Below are positions 48,942 through 59,377 of a DNA stretch of 64,000 nucleotides, piece after piece. Source of the DNA: Bartonella bilalgolemi (lineage in GTDB: Bacteria; Pseudomonadota; Alphaproteobacteria; Rhizobiales; Rhizobiaceae). The position numbers and the translations under genes are program-made. The number at the start of each line of letters is the position of its first letter. Within the stretch, counting starts at the first letter, position 1. Under the pieces are notes generated by a model. The model searched no databases. It saw only the letters and a list, made by a program, of their open reading frames with translations, and was not told the origin of the DNA. The stretch covers positions 1 through 64,000 of the forward strand of contig NZ_JAMCOF010000007.1 in assembly GCF_023500045.1 (NCBI RefSeq). Direction: 5' to 3'.

Positions 48942-49673
48942 ATGTCTTTTCAACCACTCATTCTTATTCCCGCTCGTATGGGTTCAACTCGTCTACCAGG
49001 TAAAGCCTTAGCTAATATCGCTGGAAAACCCATGATCATTCATGTTGCTGAACGGGCAAAAGAAACTGGATTAGAGCGTATTATCGTTGCAACAGATCAT
49101 GACAAAATTGCTCAAACCGTCACAGCTTATGGTTATGAATGTATCATAACCTGCACAAATCATCAATCGGGATCTGATCGTATCTATGAAGCCTTAACCA
49201 AAGTTGATCCTGAACAGCACTATAATGTTATTGTGAATGTACAAGGTGACTTACCAACAATAACGCCTAATGCCATCGTAAGTGCCTTACGACCTTTAGA
49301 AAACAATTTAACTGATATTGCAACATTAGGAACAAAACTTATTGAAGAAAATGAAAAAATAAACCCAAATATTGTTAAAATCATTGGCACCCCAATTGCT
49401 AAAAATCGACTTCGTGCCCTTTATTTTACCCGTGCAACCGCACCTTATGGAGATGGACCTTTATACCATCATATTGGATTATATGTTTACCGACGCAAAG
49501 CTCTTGAAAAATTTATAACACTTAAATCATCGACACTTGAACAACGTGAAAAACTTGAGCAATTGCGCGCATTAGAAAACAACATGCGTATTGATGTGGA
49601 AATCATCAATACAACTTTTTTAAGTGTCGACACACAAAATGATCTCGAAAGAGTCCGTAAAATTTTAGTATAA
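48942..49673 (+). CDS. kdsB: CMP-Kdo synthetase (3-deoxy-manno-octulosonate cytidylyltransferase)
   Basis: A 243-residue nucleotidyltransferase. [19 protein letters not shown] is the nucleotide-binding loop, and [19 protein letters not shown] and [10 protein letters not shown] complete the family pattern. It activates Kdo to CMP-Kdo, the substrate of the waaA product also in this window. Length is normal. Confidence 0.95.
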   Translation: MSFQPLILIPARMGSTRLPGKALANIAGKPMIIHVAERAKETGLERIIVATDHDKIAQTVTAYGYECIITCTNHQSGSDRIYEALTKVDPEQHYNVIVNVQGDLPTITPNAIVSALRPLENNLTDIATLGTKLIEENEKINPNIVKIIGTPIAKNRLRALYFTRATAPYGDGPLYHHIGLYVYRRKALEKFITLKSSTLEQREKLEQLRALENNMRIDVEIINTTFLSVDTQNDLERVRKILV

Positions 49674-49825
49674 AACTAACTATAATAATCAACACAATCT
49701 ATTTTTCAAAAAAATATAGAACTAGTTTCTATATTATTTTTTTTTTGATATATCTTAAAATTAAATAATGTTGTATTGTTAATTAAACATGATCATTCTA
49801 AATAACTTAAAAGGGGGATATATAA

Positions 49826-50227
49826 ATGAAAAAGCTTCTATCTCAAGGGCTGATTTTTGTAAGTATTTTGATCTGTAATGATGCTTTTGCTGGATTTGGC
49901 TCAAATAAGTGGGTATTTGCACCTCAGGAGAAGGTTATAATTGAGAGACTCGAGTCAATTAAACAAGGGACGGAATATGAATGTAAAAACCTCAACCCTG
50001 TAGCCACATTTCGCTTAACATATACACACCCTGATGGTTTAAAATATATGGAAATTATTCCTAACAATCCAAGTCAGGTCTCTCACGATAGAGACAAAAA
50101 AATATTTATTATTAGTAATGTTACATCCCTTCATGTAAAGTTCCCTTGGGTAGGAGGACCTTACACTTTTGAGAATATAACCGACAATACAGTTATAGGA
50201 ACAAACTGTGATGCAGGACAGTTGTAG
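49826..50227 (+). CDS. Small secreted protein of unknown function
   Basis: A 133-residue protein with a signal peptide (about 1-22, ending DAFA) and a strong AAGGGGG ribosome-binding site. The mature part (about 111 residues) is predicted by eye to be mostly beta-strand, rich in Pro, Asn and Thr, and has two cysteines (C53, C128) that could form a disulfide. I recognise no family. Its secreted, compact, disulfide-bonded nature and its ribosome-binding-site context resemble the toxin-like genes at the left of the window. It stands alone between kdsB and the SRP RNA gene. Confidence 0.7.
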   Translation: MKKLLSQGLIFVSILICNDAFAGFGSNKWVFAPQEKVIIERLESIKQGTEYECKNLNPVATFRLTYTHPDGLKYMEIIPNNPSQVSHDRDKKIFIISNVTSLHVKFPWVGGPYTFENITDNTVIGTNCDAGQL

Positions 50228-50247
50228 AAACAAACTATGATGTAGGA
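50201..50247 (+). repeat. Imperfect tandem duplication at the end of the small secreted gene
   Basis: ACAAACTGTGATGCAGGA (50201-50218) is repeated as ACAAACTATGATGTAGGA (50230-50247) with a 29-base period. The first unit holds the last codons of the gene at 49826, and the second lies after its stop, so the gene's end has been duplicated. Confidence 0.6.
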
Positions 50248-50419
50248 GTGTATGGAGAAGAATAATCTTACTTTAAAATTAAGAAAGATTTATTTCTATG
50301 TAAGTACGCTTTTATAGCACATCCTGAAAGCTCATCAAATTCAGATACAAATTTTAATCATCTGTATCATGTTTTTGGTTCTTTCTTGATTTTTTATTTT
50401 AAATCGATAATATAAGTGA

Positions 50420-50520
50420 GAGGGGGTTGGTGATGGACGAACTGCTCGCCAATCGGGTCAGATCTGGAAAGAAGCAGCCCTAACGAGTTTTTGTACGGGT
50501 CATCGTACCAGCCTCCCTCT
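50420..50520 (+). ncRNA. ffs: Signal recognition particle RNA (small bacterial type)
   Basis: The conserved domain IV core GGTCAGATCTGGAAAGAAGCAGCC appears at 50456-50479 in two parts (GGTCAG and GGAA...AGCAGCC). The ends pair: GAGGGGGTTGG near 50420 with CCAGCCTCCCTC near 50508-50519, followed by a short T-run. The RNA binds Ffh to target nascent membrane and secreted proteins. Its place just before dnaX is usual in Rhizobiales. Confidence 0.92.
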
Positions 50521-50735
50521 TTTAAGTAATCTATATATTTAAGTTTTAAAATATAGTACTTTAGTTTTTACGGTAGTATTTCTGTATCAAAGGAAGAGAA
50601 GTTTTGCGCTCTCTTAAATTCAAAAAATATTATTCTTAAAATAAGCTCATTTAAAAAACTCTCTTAATATTTAAAGAGATTTCTGTTAATCTATCCTCCT
50701 ATATTATTGAATATATATCAAAAAGAGCTTCATAA

Positions 50736-52637
50736 TTGGAACAATTAATAAAAAATACTCCAGCAACAACGTCCTATCGCGTTCTTGCTCGCAAATATCG
50801 GCCTCAAAGCTTCTCTGATCTAATTGGCCAAGAAGCAATGGTGTGTACTCTCAATAATGCTTTTAAAACAGGACGTATTGCACAAGCATGGATGTTAACA
50901 GGAATTCGTGGAGTAGGAAAAACCACGACAGCGCGTATTTTAGCCCGAGCTCTTAACTATAAAACAAAAGATATTGATCAACCAACTACCTTATTCGATA
51001 CACTTGGTGAACATTGCACACAAATCATTGAAGGTCGCCATATAGATGTTATTGAAATGGATGCTGCTTCGCATACTGGTATTGATGATATTCGTGAAAT
51101 TATTGAACAAATCCGTTACCGCCCTGTTTCTGCACGTTATAAAGTATATATTATTGATGAAGTTCACATGCTCTCAACACAAGCATTTAATGGTCTACTA
51201 AAAACACTTGAAGAACCTCCTCCGCATGTGAAATTTATTTTTGCAACGACAGAAATTCGCAAAGTTCCTATTACAATTCTTTCACGCTGTCAGCGTTTTA
51301 ATTTGCAGCGTATTGAAGCAGCTGTTTTGGTCACCCATTTACGCAAAATTGCTCAACTAGAAAAAGTTGAAGCACAAGATCAAGCATTATTCATGATTGC
51401 CCGCGCAGCAGAAGGATCTGTCCGTGATGCATTATCTATTCTTGACCAAGCAATTGCTTATGGTAATGGCAAAGTTGATGCCATTGCAGTACGCTTAATG
51501 TTAGGATTAACTGATCAATCTCGCATCATTGATCTCTTTGAATCTATTATGAAAGGAAATATTGTTAATGCATTGTACGAATTACGCAATCAATACAATG
51601 CAGGTGCAGATCCCTTTGCTATATTAACAGAATTAGCTGATTTTAATCATCTAATCACACGATTACGTTTGACACCAGAAATAATAGAAAATTTATCACT
51701 TACAGAAGAGGAACGCTCACGAAGCTTAAATTTTTCACAAAACCTTTCTATTCGTGTTCTTTCACGTAGCTGGCAAATGCTCCTCAAAGGCCTACAGGAA
51801 GTTAACCAAGCCTCCCATCCTATTCAAGCTGCCGAAATGTTATTGATTCGTCTTGCTCATGTTGCTGATTTACCAACTCTTGATGAAGCTTTAACAAATC
51901 TCACACAAGAAAAAAAAATACCTACGCTTGTTGAAAACCATTCTTCTCAAGAAAAAATAAATAAAAGCAACATTACAAAAACAGAAGGTGCACATAGCTA
52001 CGCTTCTTCCCCAATTTTAGATACACTGCAAAACCAATCTAGTTGCTCCCCCAAATACATAAAACAATTAAAGATTACAACTTCTGAAAAGACGGACTTT
52101 TGTGATAAGATTGAAACAAGCGAAAATGTTCAAACTAATCAACTTGATAAAAACATAATCAATCTATCTCACATTGTACCCCAATCAGAAAAGGAAGCCA
52201 CAGAACAAAAAATCATCATAAATTCTTTAAAGGATATTATTGATCTAGCTGAACAGCATAATGAAATACATTTCAAATTGTTGATCAAAGAATTCGTTCA
52301 TCCTGTCTCTTTTGAACCGCAGCACATTACGTTAAGATTTGCTGAAGAAGCTCCTCACTCCCTTGAACGTGATATAAAAAAAATGCTGTACCAATGGACT
52401 GGAAAACACTGGACTATAACTCTTATGAATGAAGGAGGAGAACCAACTTTACAAGAAGAAAGTGTCGCTATACAAAAATCTCTTTTTTCCGATGCACAAA
52501 CAGACCCTGATATTGCAAAAATTCTCAATCATTTCCCAGGAGCAAAAATCATTGATGTTCGCTTCAATAAAAAAGAAAGTGATCTTGATTTAATCTCTAA
52601 TGTCTTTGACACTGATAGTAATATAAATGATGAATAA
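50736..52637 (+). CDS. dnaX: DNA polymerase III subunit gamma/tau
   Basis: A 633-residue clamp-loader subunit. The N-terminal YRVLARKYRPQSFSDLIGQE, Walker A GIRGVGKTTTARILARALN, DVIEMDAASHTGIDDIREII and Walker B YIIDEVHMLS are intact, with SRC for sensor 1. The zinc module normally between Walker A and DAASH has only one cysteine left (GEHC), as in other alphaproteobacteria. Residues about 390-500 are a variable linker, followed by a tau-like C-terminal domain. The start is TTG with no strong ribosome-binding site. Confidence 0.94.
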   Translation: MEQLIKNTPATTSYRVLARKYRPQSFSDLIGQEAMVCTLNNAFKTGRIAQAWMLTGIRGVGKTTTARILARALNYKTKDIDQPTTLFDTLGEHCTQIIEGRHIDVIEMDAASHTGIDDIREIIEQIRYRPVSARYKVYIIDEVHMLSTQAFNGLLKTLEEPPPHVKFIFATTEIRKVPITILSRCQRFNLQRIEAAVLVTHLRKIAQLEKVEAQDQALFMIARAAEGSVRDALSILDQAIAYGNGKVDAIAVRLMLGLTDQSRIIDLFESIMKGNIVNALYELRNQYNAGADPFAILTELADFNHLITRLRLTPEIIENLSLTEEERSRSLNFSQNLSIRVLSRSWQMLLKGLQEVNQASHPIQAAEMLLIRLAHVADLPTLDEALTNLTQEKKIPTLVENHSSQEKINKSNITKTEGAHSYASSPILDTLQNQSSCSPKYIKQLKITTSEKTDFCDKIETSENVQTNQLDKNIINLSHIVPQSEKEATEQKIIINSLKDIIDLAEQHNEIHFKLLIKEFVHPVSFEPQHITLRFAEEAPHSLERDIKKMLYQWTGKHWTITLMNEGGEPTLQEESVAIQKSLFSDAQTDPDIAKILNHFPGAKIIDVRFNKKESDLDLISNVFDTDSNINDE

Positions 52638-52651
52638 GGAAACCAATCCCT

Positions 52652-52978
52652 ATGCGTGACATGATGAATATAATGAAAAAAGTCAAAGAAATGCAAACAA
52701 AAATGCAACAAATGCAAAGTGAATTGGCTAATCTGAAAGCAACTGGTATAGCAGGTGGAGGTCTTGTCAATATCACTATTAATGGTCAAAATACCATATC
52801 AGAAATAAAAATTGATCCTTCATTAATGAATCCTAAAGATGTAGAAATTCTTGAAGATCTTGTCATAGCTGCCTATAACGATGCTAAAAGTAAACTAGAT
52901 GTAATTATTAAAGAAAAAACTAACAATGTAACTGCAGGAATGCCAATCCCACCGGGTTTTCAATTTCCGTTCTTATAA
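52652..52978 (+). CDS. YbaB/EbfC family nucleoid-associated protein
   Basis: A 108-residue protein: an N-terminal coiled coil (MMNIMKKVKEMQTKMQQMQS) and the family core KIDPSLMNPKDVEILEDLVI. It ends in GMPIPPGFQFPF. Dimers bind DNA. The dnaX-ybaB-recR order is widely conserved; it starts 14 bases after the dnaX stop. Confidence 0.93.
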   Translation: MRDMMNIMKKVKEMQTKMQQMQSELANLKATGIAGGGLVNITINGQNTISEIKIDPSLMNPKDVEILEDLVIAAYNDAKSKLDVIIKEKTNNVTAGMPIPPGFQFPFL

Positions 52979-53011
52979 ATAAACTATATTTTCATCCCTT
53001 GGTATAATAGC

Positions 53012-53617
53012 ATGTCTCAACATATTGCAGGCCCTGAAATTGAACGCCTTATTCAGCTTTTAGCACGGATACCAGGTCTTGGGCCACGTTCAGCGCGTCG
53101 TGCCGCTCTCTATCTCATTAAGAAAAAAGAAACCCTGCTAGAACCTCTAGGATCTTCACTGCTAGAAACTGCAAATAAAGTTCGAATTTGTTCTGTTTGT
53201 GGTAATGTAGATACAATAGATCCCTGTTCAATTTGCACAGATCCTCACCGTGATGAATCAATAATTATTGTTGTTGAAGATATTTCTGATCTCTGGGCTC
53301 TTGAACGTGCAAAGTTTTTATCAGCACGTTATCATGTTTTAGGTGGACGATTGTCTCCTTTAGATGGAATAGGACCTGATGAACTAAACATCACCTCTTT
53401 AATTAATCGTGTTACCAATAATTCCATTACAGAGATCATCTTAGCCGTTAATGCTACAGTTGAAGGGCAAACGACAGCTCACTATATTACTGATCAACTT
53501 TCTCAGTTTTCCATTAAAATCACTCGCCTTGCTCATGGAGTACCAGTAGGTGGTGAACTAGATTATCTCGATGATGGCACTTTAGCTGCTGCCTTACAAG
53601 CAAGAACTAATTTTTGA
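53012..53617 (+). CDS. recR: Recombination protein RecR
   Basis: A 201-residue protein. An N-terminal helix-hairpin-helix ([20 protein letters not shown]) is followed by the zinc finger [16 protein letters not shown] and a Toprim domain ([14 protein letters not shown]...[19 protein letters not shown]). The C-terminus has THRVTRLAHG-like [20 protein letters not shown]. With RecO and RecF it loads RecA at gaps. Confidence 0.95.
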   Translation: MSQHIAGPEIERLIQLLARIPGLGPRSARRAALYLIKKKETLLEPLGSSLLETANKVRICSVCGNVDTIDPCSICTDPHRDESIIIVVEDISDLWALERAKFLSARYHVLGGRLSPLDGIGPDELNITSLINRVTNNSITEIILAVNATVEGQTTAHYITDQLSQFSIKITRLAHGVPVGGELDYLDDGTLAAALQARTNF

Positions 53618-53708
53618 AATTATTTATCTGTTATTTATTTGATAATCCCTAAATTTATGATAGAAATGAGCATTCGATATTATGGAGAATGGGAGGGGAA
53701 CCCCTGAA

Positions 53709-54734
53709 ATGCCGAATAAAGATTTATCTTCACTCATTAATTTAGGACCGGGAATTTTAATCTGCGCGCTTATATCAGTATTTGCGTATGGTTTAGAAGT
53801 TATAGAAAAGCAATTTCTTGCAGAAGCATGGATTGAGACTCTTGTTTTAGCGATTTTATTAGGCTCTATTGTCCGCAGTTGTTCTTCTCTTCCAGCATAT
53901 TTTGATAAAGGTATCAATTTTTGTGCAAAAATACTTCTCGAAATCGCTATTGTTCTTCTAGGCGCAAGCATTAGCGTCCATACAGTACTTTCCGCTGGTT
54001 GGACTTTACTTGCTGGTATTATAGTTATTATATTTCTTACTATTTTCATCAGTTTTGTTATTGGGCGTTTTTATGGACTTTCCAAAAATTCAGCAATACT
54101 TGTTGCCTGTGGTAACGCTATCTGTGGTAATTCAGCTATTGTAGCCACTGCACCTGTTATTAATGCGAAAAGTGAAGAAGTAGCTGCATCAATTGCATTC
54201 ACCGCTCTCTTAGGAGCTATTATCATTTTCATTCTACCTTCTTTACAACCATTCTTTAATTTCTCATTTAACCAATATGGCATATTGGCAGGAATGACCG
54301 TTTATGCTGTTCCACAGGTTTTAGCAGCAACAGCACCTATATCTTTCGTCAGTGTTCAAATAGCAACTCTCGTTAAATTAGTGCGAGTTTTAATGCTAGG
54401 CCCGATTATTTTTATTCTGGCAATCATTTACCCTCGGCCAGGATATCGTTTACGCTTACATAGTTTCATTCCATGGTTTATCATGGGATTTATTATCATG
54501 ATGCTTATACGCTCAGCAGAACTTATTCCTACAACTGCTCTTACCCCTATCAACTTTATTACCCAACTTTTCACTATCATTTCAATGGCAGGATTGGGAT
54601 TAAGTGTTGATATTCGTTCATTAAAAAAAGCAGGATGGCGTGTTATATGCGCTTCAATCAGCTCTATATTTATCCTCAGTATCTTCAGTATTCTTATGAT
54701 AAAGCTCTTTAATTTTGAGCACATAACATTTTAA
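53709..54734 (+). CDS. YeiH/UPF0324 family membrane protein (putative sulfate exporter)
   Basis: A protein of about 341 residues with nine to ten hydrophobic segments. LGPGILICALISVFAYGLE, ILLEIAIVLLGASISV, VACGNAICGNSAIVATAPVI and LSVDIRSLKKAGWR fit the YeiH family, annotated as putative sulfate exporters; the substrate is unproven. The frame opens at 53682, but the ATG at 53709 is preferred because GGAGGGG lies about ten bases before it. Confidence 0.85.
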   Translation: MPNKDLSSLINLGPGILICALISVFAYGLEVIEKQFLAEAWIETLVLAILLGSIVRSCSSLPAYFDKGINFCAKILLEIAIVLLGASISVHTVLSAGWTLLAGIIVIIFLTIFISFVIGRFYGLSKNSAILVACGNAICGNSAIVATAPVINAKSEEVAASIAFTALLGAIIIFILPSLQPFFNFSFNQYGILAGMTVYAVPQVLAATAPISFVSVQIATLVKLVRVLMLGPIIFILAIIYPRPGYRLRLHSFIPWFIMGFIIMMLIRSAELIPTTALTPINFITQLFTIISMAGLGLSVDIRSLKKAGWRVICASISSIFILSIFSILMIKLFNFEHITF

Positions 54735-54970
54735 AAGTATATTAAATACCTCATTTTACTTAAATATGGTTCGCAGAAAAATCTAAGATACTGAATTTAT
54801 TTTACATGTGCCTTTTTTCTGTGCTAACAGACATGCTATACTCAAAACACATCTCAAAAAATTATATATCCTACTGATCTAAAAATTTTTTAATATTTTA
54901 TAGATAAATAAAATTTCTAAAAAATAAAACTGACCTTTTATTTATCACTATATTCGGCTAAAAAGCGTTT

Positions 54971-55654
54971 ATGCTTATTCTTGCCATAGATACTGCTTCA
55001 ATTTATTGTGCCGTCGCACTTGTTCAGCATAAATCTGTTATCGCACATATCAGCCAATGTATTGGCAAAGGTCATGCCGAGAAACTCATTGGTCAAATCG
55101 AACAGCTAACTCATCAAGCAAATATCAAGCTTGATCAGATTAATCGCATTGCCGTCAATATTGGACCAGGATCATTTACAGGTATACGTATAGGTATTGC
55201 TACAGCAAAAGCTTTGGCCTTAGCGTTAGAAATTCCAGCCATTGGAGTAAGCTCACTTGAAGCATTAGCTGCACAAGTAGCTAATGAAAGTATCACATCA
55301 ACCATCACTGTTGTCATTGAAGCCGGTAGAGGGATGTTCTATCATCAAAATTTCAATAAAAATCTTATAGCTTTAAGCATGCCCAGCTTAAAAACACCCG
55401 AAAATATTGTCGTAGATCTATTCCAACACACTATACTCACTGGTCCAGCTGCTGAAATTATTGCACTATATATTAAAAACAATACAATAAGCAAAGGAAT
55501 TATACCGGTTTCCATTCCATGTGATGCAGCGGACATTTTAACTTATGCAAGCCTAGCTGCAAATAAACAGCGGCAAACGCCACCACGTCCCCTCTACTTA
55601 CGCGATGCTGATGCAAAACAACAAACTGATTTTGCTTTACCACGAAAACAATAA
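54971..55654 (+). CDS. tsaB: tRNA threonylcarbamoyladenosine biosynthesis protein TsaB
   Basis: A 227-residue ASKHA-fold protein. LILAIDTASIYCAVAL at the start and AVNIGPGSFTGIRIGIATAK (about 60-79) are diagnostic. It partners TsaD and TsaE in making t6A37 in ANN-decoding tRNAs. The stop overlaps the rimI start by one base (TAATG). Confidence 0.92.
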   Translation: MLILAIDTASIYCAVALVQHKSVIAHISQCIGKGHAEKLIGQIEQLTHQANIKLDQINRIAVNIGPGSFTGIRIGIATAKALALALEIPAIGVSSLEALAAQVANESITSTITVVIEAGRGMFYHQNFNKNLIALSMPSLKTPENIVVDLFQHTILTGPAAEIIALYIKNNTISKGIIPVSIPCDAADILTYASLAANKQRQTPPRPLYLRDADAKQQTDFALPRKQ

Positions 55655-56145
55655 TGACTAAATCTTCGTTTACAAAAAAAAAATTTGTAATTGCACCATT
55701 AAACTCTGAGGACAGTATTTTTCTTCATCAAATTCATAAAAATTGTTTTGCCTTATCGTGGACAAAACAAACATTTGAAGTCTTTTTAAAAGATCATTCT
55801 ATTTTTGGCTATAAAGCCCATCCCATTGGACAATCTCATCAAATTTTAGGATTTTGTCTCTGCCGTCTTATTCTTAGTGAAGCAGAAATTATAACGATTG
55901 CAGTTCATTCTAACAACCGTCAACAAAAAATTGGTAATTTTCTTATTGATCACATATTTCACCATCTTCGTCGTGAACATGCAACGAAACTTTTTCTAGA
56001 AGTAGAAGAAACCAATCTTCCTGCTTTAGCCCTTTATAAACGATTTAAATTTCAAAAGATTGCTAAACGCCCAGCCTATTATCAATCGCACAATGGATTT
56101 ACAGATGCAATCATCATGCAAAAAACTTTCAAGCAAATAGATTGA
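55654..56145 (+). CDS. rimI: Ribosomal protein S18 alanine N-acetyltransferase RimI
   Basis: A 163-residue GNAT acetyltransferase. ILGFCLCRLILSEAEIITIAVH forms the central strands, followed by the acetyl-CoA loop of the type R-Q-Q-K-I-G (NNRQQKIGNFLIDHI). ATKLFLEVEETNLPALALYK and the RPAYYQ end are RimI-like. Coupling to tsaB is common in alphaproteobacteria and supports the name. Confidence 0.87.
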   Translation: MTKSSFTKKKFVIAPLNSEDSIFLHQIHKNCFALSWTKQTFEVFLKDHSIFGYKAHPIGQSHQILGFCLCRLILSEAEIITIAVHSNNRQQKIGNFLIDHIFHHLRREHATKLFLEVEETNLPALALYKRFKFQKIAKRPAYYQSHNGFTDAIIMQKTFKQID

Positions 56146-56176
56146 GATTAAAAAAAAAAACGTTTAGAAACGTAAT

Positions 56177-57559
56177 ATGGATCATCGTAAAAACTCTAAA
56201 AACATACTTCCCAATGGCCCCAAAAAAGTTTTTATCAAAACTTATGGGTGCCAAATGAATGTTTATGACAGCCAACGAATGAATGATAGTTTAAGCACTC
56301 AAGGTTATATCGCTACACAAACACCAAATGATGCTGACCTTATTCTGATCAATACCTGCCATATTCGCGAAAAAGCAGCAGAAAAACTTTACTCTGACCT
56401 TGGTCGCTTGCAAATAATACGTCAAGGACGTACACATGATAAACCTTTGATGATCGGTGTTACAGGTTGTGTTGCGCAAGCTGAAGGAAATGAAATCTTG
56501 CGACGTGCACCAACCGTAGATTTTATCATTGGACCACAAATGTATCACCGCCTACCGGAACTATTAAAACAAGTCAAACAAGGAAAAAAAGTTGTTGAAA
56601 CAGATTATGCCGTTGAAGATAAATTTACCCATTTACCACCTCATAACAAACGAGCTGTGCAACAACGAGGTATTAGTGCATTTTTAACAGTACAAGAAGG
56701 TTGTGATAAATTTTGTACCTTTTGCGTTGTTCCCTACACACGAGGTGCAGAAATATCCCGATCCGTTAAGCAAATCACTGATGAAGCGCGCCAGCTTATT
56801 GAAGCAGGTGTAAAAGAAATTACACTCCTTGGGCAAAATGTAAATGCATGGCATGGACAGGGTATCGATGGGAAAACTTGGCGCCTTGGAGATCTTCTCC
56901 ATCATTTGGCTAAAATTAATGGTTTAAAACGACTACGCTATACAACGAGTCATCCACGCGATATGGATGATAGTCTTATTGCTGCACATCGAGATCTTGA
57001 TATACTTATGCCTTATCTGCATCTTCCTGTTCAATCGGGTTCAGATCGTATCTTGAAAGCAATGAACAGACAACACAAAAGTATTCATTATCTTCATCTC
57101 ATCGATAAGATCCGTGCTGCAAAACCTGATATTGCTTTTTCAGGTGATTTCATTGTAGGATTTCCAGGTGAAACTGATGAAGATTTTGAAGAAACTATCA
57201 AGCTTATTAAACAAGTAGGCTATAGTTCGGCTTATTCTTTTAAATACTCACCTCGGCCTGGCACAGTCGGCGCAACAATGAAGAATCACGTTGATGAAAC
57301 AGTAAAAAATTATCGCCTCCAGCATTTACAAACCATTCTTCTTGACCAACAACATACATTTTTACACTCTAAAATTGGTCAAACAACTGATGTTCTTATT
57401 GAAAAAATTGGTCGTCACTCTGGGCAAATGGTAGGACGTTCCCCTTGGCTTTTACCTGTTGTCATAAATACACAAGCCTCTGTTGGAACTGTTATGAAAA
57501 TCCGTATTAAAAATGCAAGTTCTAATAGTTTCGTCGGTGAAAAAACCGACATATATTAA
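56177..57559 (+). CDS. miaB: tRNA-2-methylthio-N6-dimethylallyladenosine synthase MiaB
   Basis: A 460-residue radical-SAM methylthiotransferase. The N-terminal cluster domain has [14 protein letters not shown] (Cys25), NTCHIREKA and [11 protein letters not shown]. The radical-SAM triad is in [16 protein letters not shown] (Cys176, Cys180, Cys183). A TRAM domain closes the protein. It adds a methylthio group to i6A37 of tRNA. Confidence 0.95.
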   Translation: MDHRKNSKNILPNGPKKVFIKTYGCQMNVYDSQRMNDSLSTQGYIATQTPNDADLILINTCHIREKAAEKLYSDLGRLQIIRQGRTHDKPLMIGVTGCVAQAEGNEILRRAPTVDFIIGPQMYHRLPELLKQVKQGKKVVETDYAVEDKFTHLPPHNKRAVQQRGISAFLTVQEGCDKFCTFCVVPYTRGAEISRSVKQITDEARQLIEAGVKEITLLGQNVNAWHGQGIDGKTWRLGDLLHHLAKINGLKRLRYTTSHPRDMDDSLIAAHRDLDILMPYLHLPVQSGSDRILKAMNRQHKSIHYLHLIDKIRAAKPDIAFSGDFIVGFPGETDEDFEETIKLIKQVGYSSAYSFKYSPRPGTVGATMKNHVDETVKNYRLQHLQTILLDQQHTFLHSKIGQTTDVLIEKIGRHSGQMVGRSPWLLPVVINTQASVGTVMKIRIKNASSNSFVGEKTDIY

Positions 57560-57665
57560 AAGAATTTTATAGTTCTATTTTAAAATATAATCTTAAAAAG
57601 CTATTTCACTTTTAAAGGAAAATGATTATATTAAAGTTATAATATAAACAGATAAGGAGTATGGG

Positions 57666-58775
57666 TTGAAAGCATCAACCAAAAAATCAAAGCAAATTCC
57701 AAAGATAAAAAATATCCCCTCTCAAAGTAAAAGTATATTTAAAAAAGCTAATACAGTCAATATTAACCATGTTGTTTTAACTTTTGAAAACAACAACACT
57801 GCAAAAATAGTTTTTGGTAAATTTGATGAAAATCTTGCTTACCTTGAAAAGAAACTCAAGCTTGATATTCGTCCACACGGTAACAAAATTTTAATCTATG
57901 GAACAGCTATTGCCATACAACAGGTACACTATGTATTAGACCAACTTTACCAAAAAGCAAAAACACATCCAGAGCTTACTTTATTAGATATAGAAAGTGC
58001 AATCGCTATGGCAAATTTGCCTGATGAGCAACAAGAGAAACTTCAAATAACCCAGCCTTCTGCACAACATACATTAACACAATTTAATACCCATAAAAAA
58101 ACAATCTATGCTCGTACTTTAACACAAGACGCCTATATGCGTGCTATGGAACACACTGAACTTATTTTTGGAATAGGTCCAGCAGGCACTGGAAAAACAT
58201 ATCTTGCCGTTGCTCATGCTGTAATGCTCCTTAAATATGGTATCATTGAACGAATTATTCTTTCACGTCCAGCTATTGAGGCTGGAGAACACCTTGGCTT
58301 CCTTCCCGGTAATCTTAAAGAAAAAGTTGATCCCTATTTACGTCCCCTTTACGATGCTCTGTATGATATGATACCTGTTGAAAAAGTAGAACGCATCTTA
58401 GCCTCTGGAGTTATAGAAATAGCTCCTCTAGCCTTCATGCGTGGTCGAACGCTTGCTCATTCAGCAATAATTCTTGATGAAGCACAAAATACTACACCTA
58501 TGCAGATGAAAATGTTCCTTACACGCATTGGAGAAGGATCACGGATGATTATAACAGGTGATTTAAGCCAAATTGACTTACCTGCAGGACAAAAATCAGG
58601 TTTAGTGGAAGCAATTCGTATCCTTTCAGATATAGAAAATATTACAATTATTCATTTTAATGAAAAAGATGTTGTGCGACACCCTCTTGTTTCCACCATC
58701 ATTCAAGCTTATGATCGTGATTCTATTGAACAGAAAAAGCAATACCACTCCCACGCTTGCCGTAAAAAAAAATGA
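57666..58775 (+). CDS. PhoH family ATPase
   Basis: A 369-residue protein. After a basic N-terminus and a KH-like region, the ATPase domain shows Walker A GPAGTGKTYLAVAHAV, LSRPAIEAGEHLGFLPG, Walker B AIILDEAQNTT and ITGDLSQIDLP. PhoH-like proteins are linked with YbeY in RNA processing and are its usual neighbour. The start is TTG at 57666, supported by AAGGAG seven bases upstream; an ATG six bases earlier runs into a stop. Confidence 0.9.
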   Translation: MKASTKKSKQIPKIKNIPSQSKSIFKKANTVNINHVVLTFENNNTAKIVFGKFDENLAYLEKKLKLDIRPHGNKILIYGTAIAIQQVHYVLDQLYQKAKTHPELTLLDIESAIAMANLPDEQQEKLQITQPSAQHTLTQFNTHKKTIYARTLTQDAYMRAMEHTELIFGIGPAGTGKTYLAVAHAVMLLKYGIIERIILSRPAIEAGEHLGFLPGNLKEKVDPYLRPLYDALYDMIPVEKVERILASGVIEIAPLAFMRGRTLAHSAIILDEAQNTTPMQMKMFLTRIGEGSRMIITGDLSQIDLPAGQKSGLVEAIRILSDIENITIIHFNEKDVVRHPLVSTIIQAYDRDSIEQKKQYHSHACRKKK

Positions 58776-58787
58776 GTGCAATTTCTC

Positions 58788-59264
58788 ATGATTGCTATTG
58801 ATATAACTATTGAAAGTGCTAAATGGAATGATGAGGAAATGCTTTACAATATCACTGACAAAGCTCTAGTTACCACATTACAGCATTTATCATTAAATGA
58901 GGTAACAAGTGAACTGAGCCTGCTTTTTACAGATGACACGCGTATAGCACAAATTAACGCACAATGGCGTCATCACAATAAACCCACAAATGTTTTATCC
59001 TTTCCTGCTTTTCCTCTTAAAGCTGGACAAAATCCTAGGCTTATGCTTGGTGATATCGTTATTGCGCAAGAAACTGTTATGCGAGAAGCAGAAGAAGAAA
59101 GAAAATCATTTCAGGATCATTTAACGCATATAATCATTCATGGTATTCTTCATCTTCTTGGTTATGATCATGAAACAAATAATGAAGCTAATCAAATGGA
59201 AAAACTAGAAAAAGAAATACTTCAAAAACTATCTATAAAAGATCCCTATACTAAATTGTTGTAA
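58788..59264 (+). CDS. ybeY: Endoribonuclease YbeY
   Basis: A zinc-dependent endoribonuclease of about 158 residues. [21 protein letters not shown] contains the three metal-binding histidines (H-G-x-L-H-L-x-G-Y-D-H), and [15 protein letters not shown] and [11 protein letters not shown] are conserved. It acts in 16S rRNA 3' maturation and ribosome quality control. The frame also opens with a GTG at 58776 directly after phoH; the ATG at 58788 is the simpler start. Confidence 0.93.
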   Translation: MIAIDITIESAKWNDEEMLYNITDKALVTTLQHLSLNEVTSELSLLFTDDTRIAQINAQWRHHNKPTNVLSFPAFPLKAGQNPRLMLGDIVIAQETVMREAEEERKSFQDHLTHIIIHGILHLLGYDHETNNEANQMEKLEKEILQKLSIKDPYTKLL

Positions 59265-59377
59265 AATAACAAAAGTGAAACTTAAAATTTGTGTTATAAA
59301 TAATAAAATTTAAAATAATTGACGCAGCTATTATAACAGCTATTATAATTGAGAAAGTTTAGAAAATTTTTAAAACT

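Noticed and set aside
59326-59349. Tandem AGCTATTATAAC / AGCTATTATAAT before corC
   Set aside because: A 12-base double in AT-rich DNA with no further copies; most likely chance or slippage.
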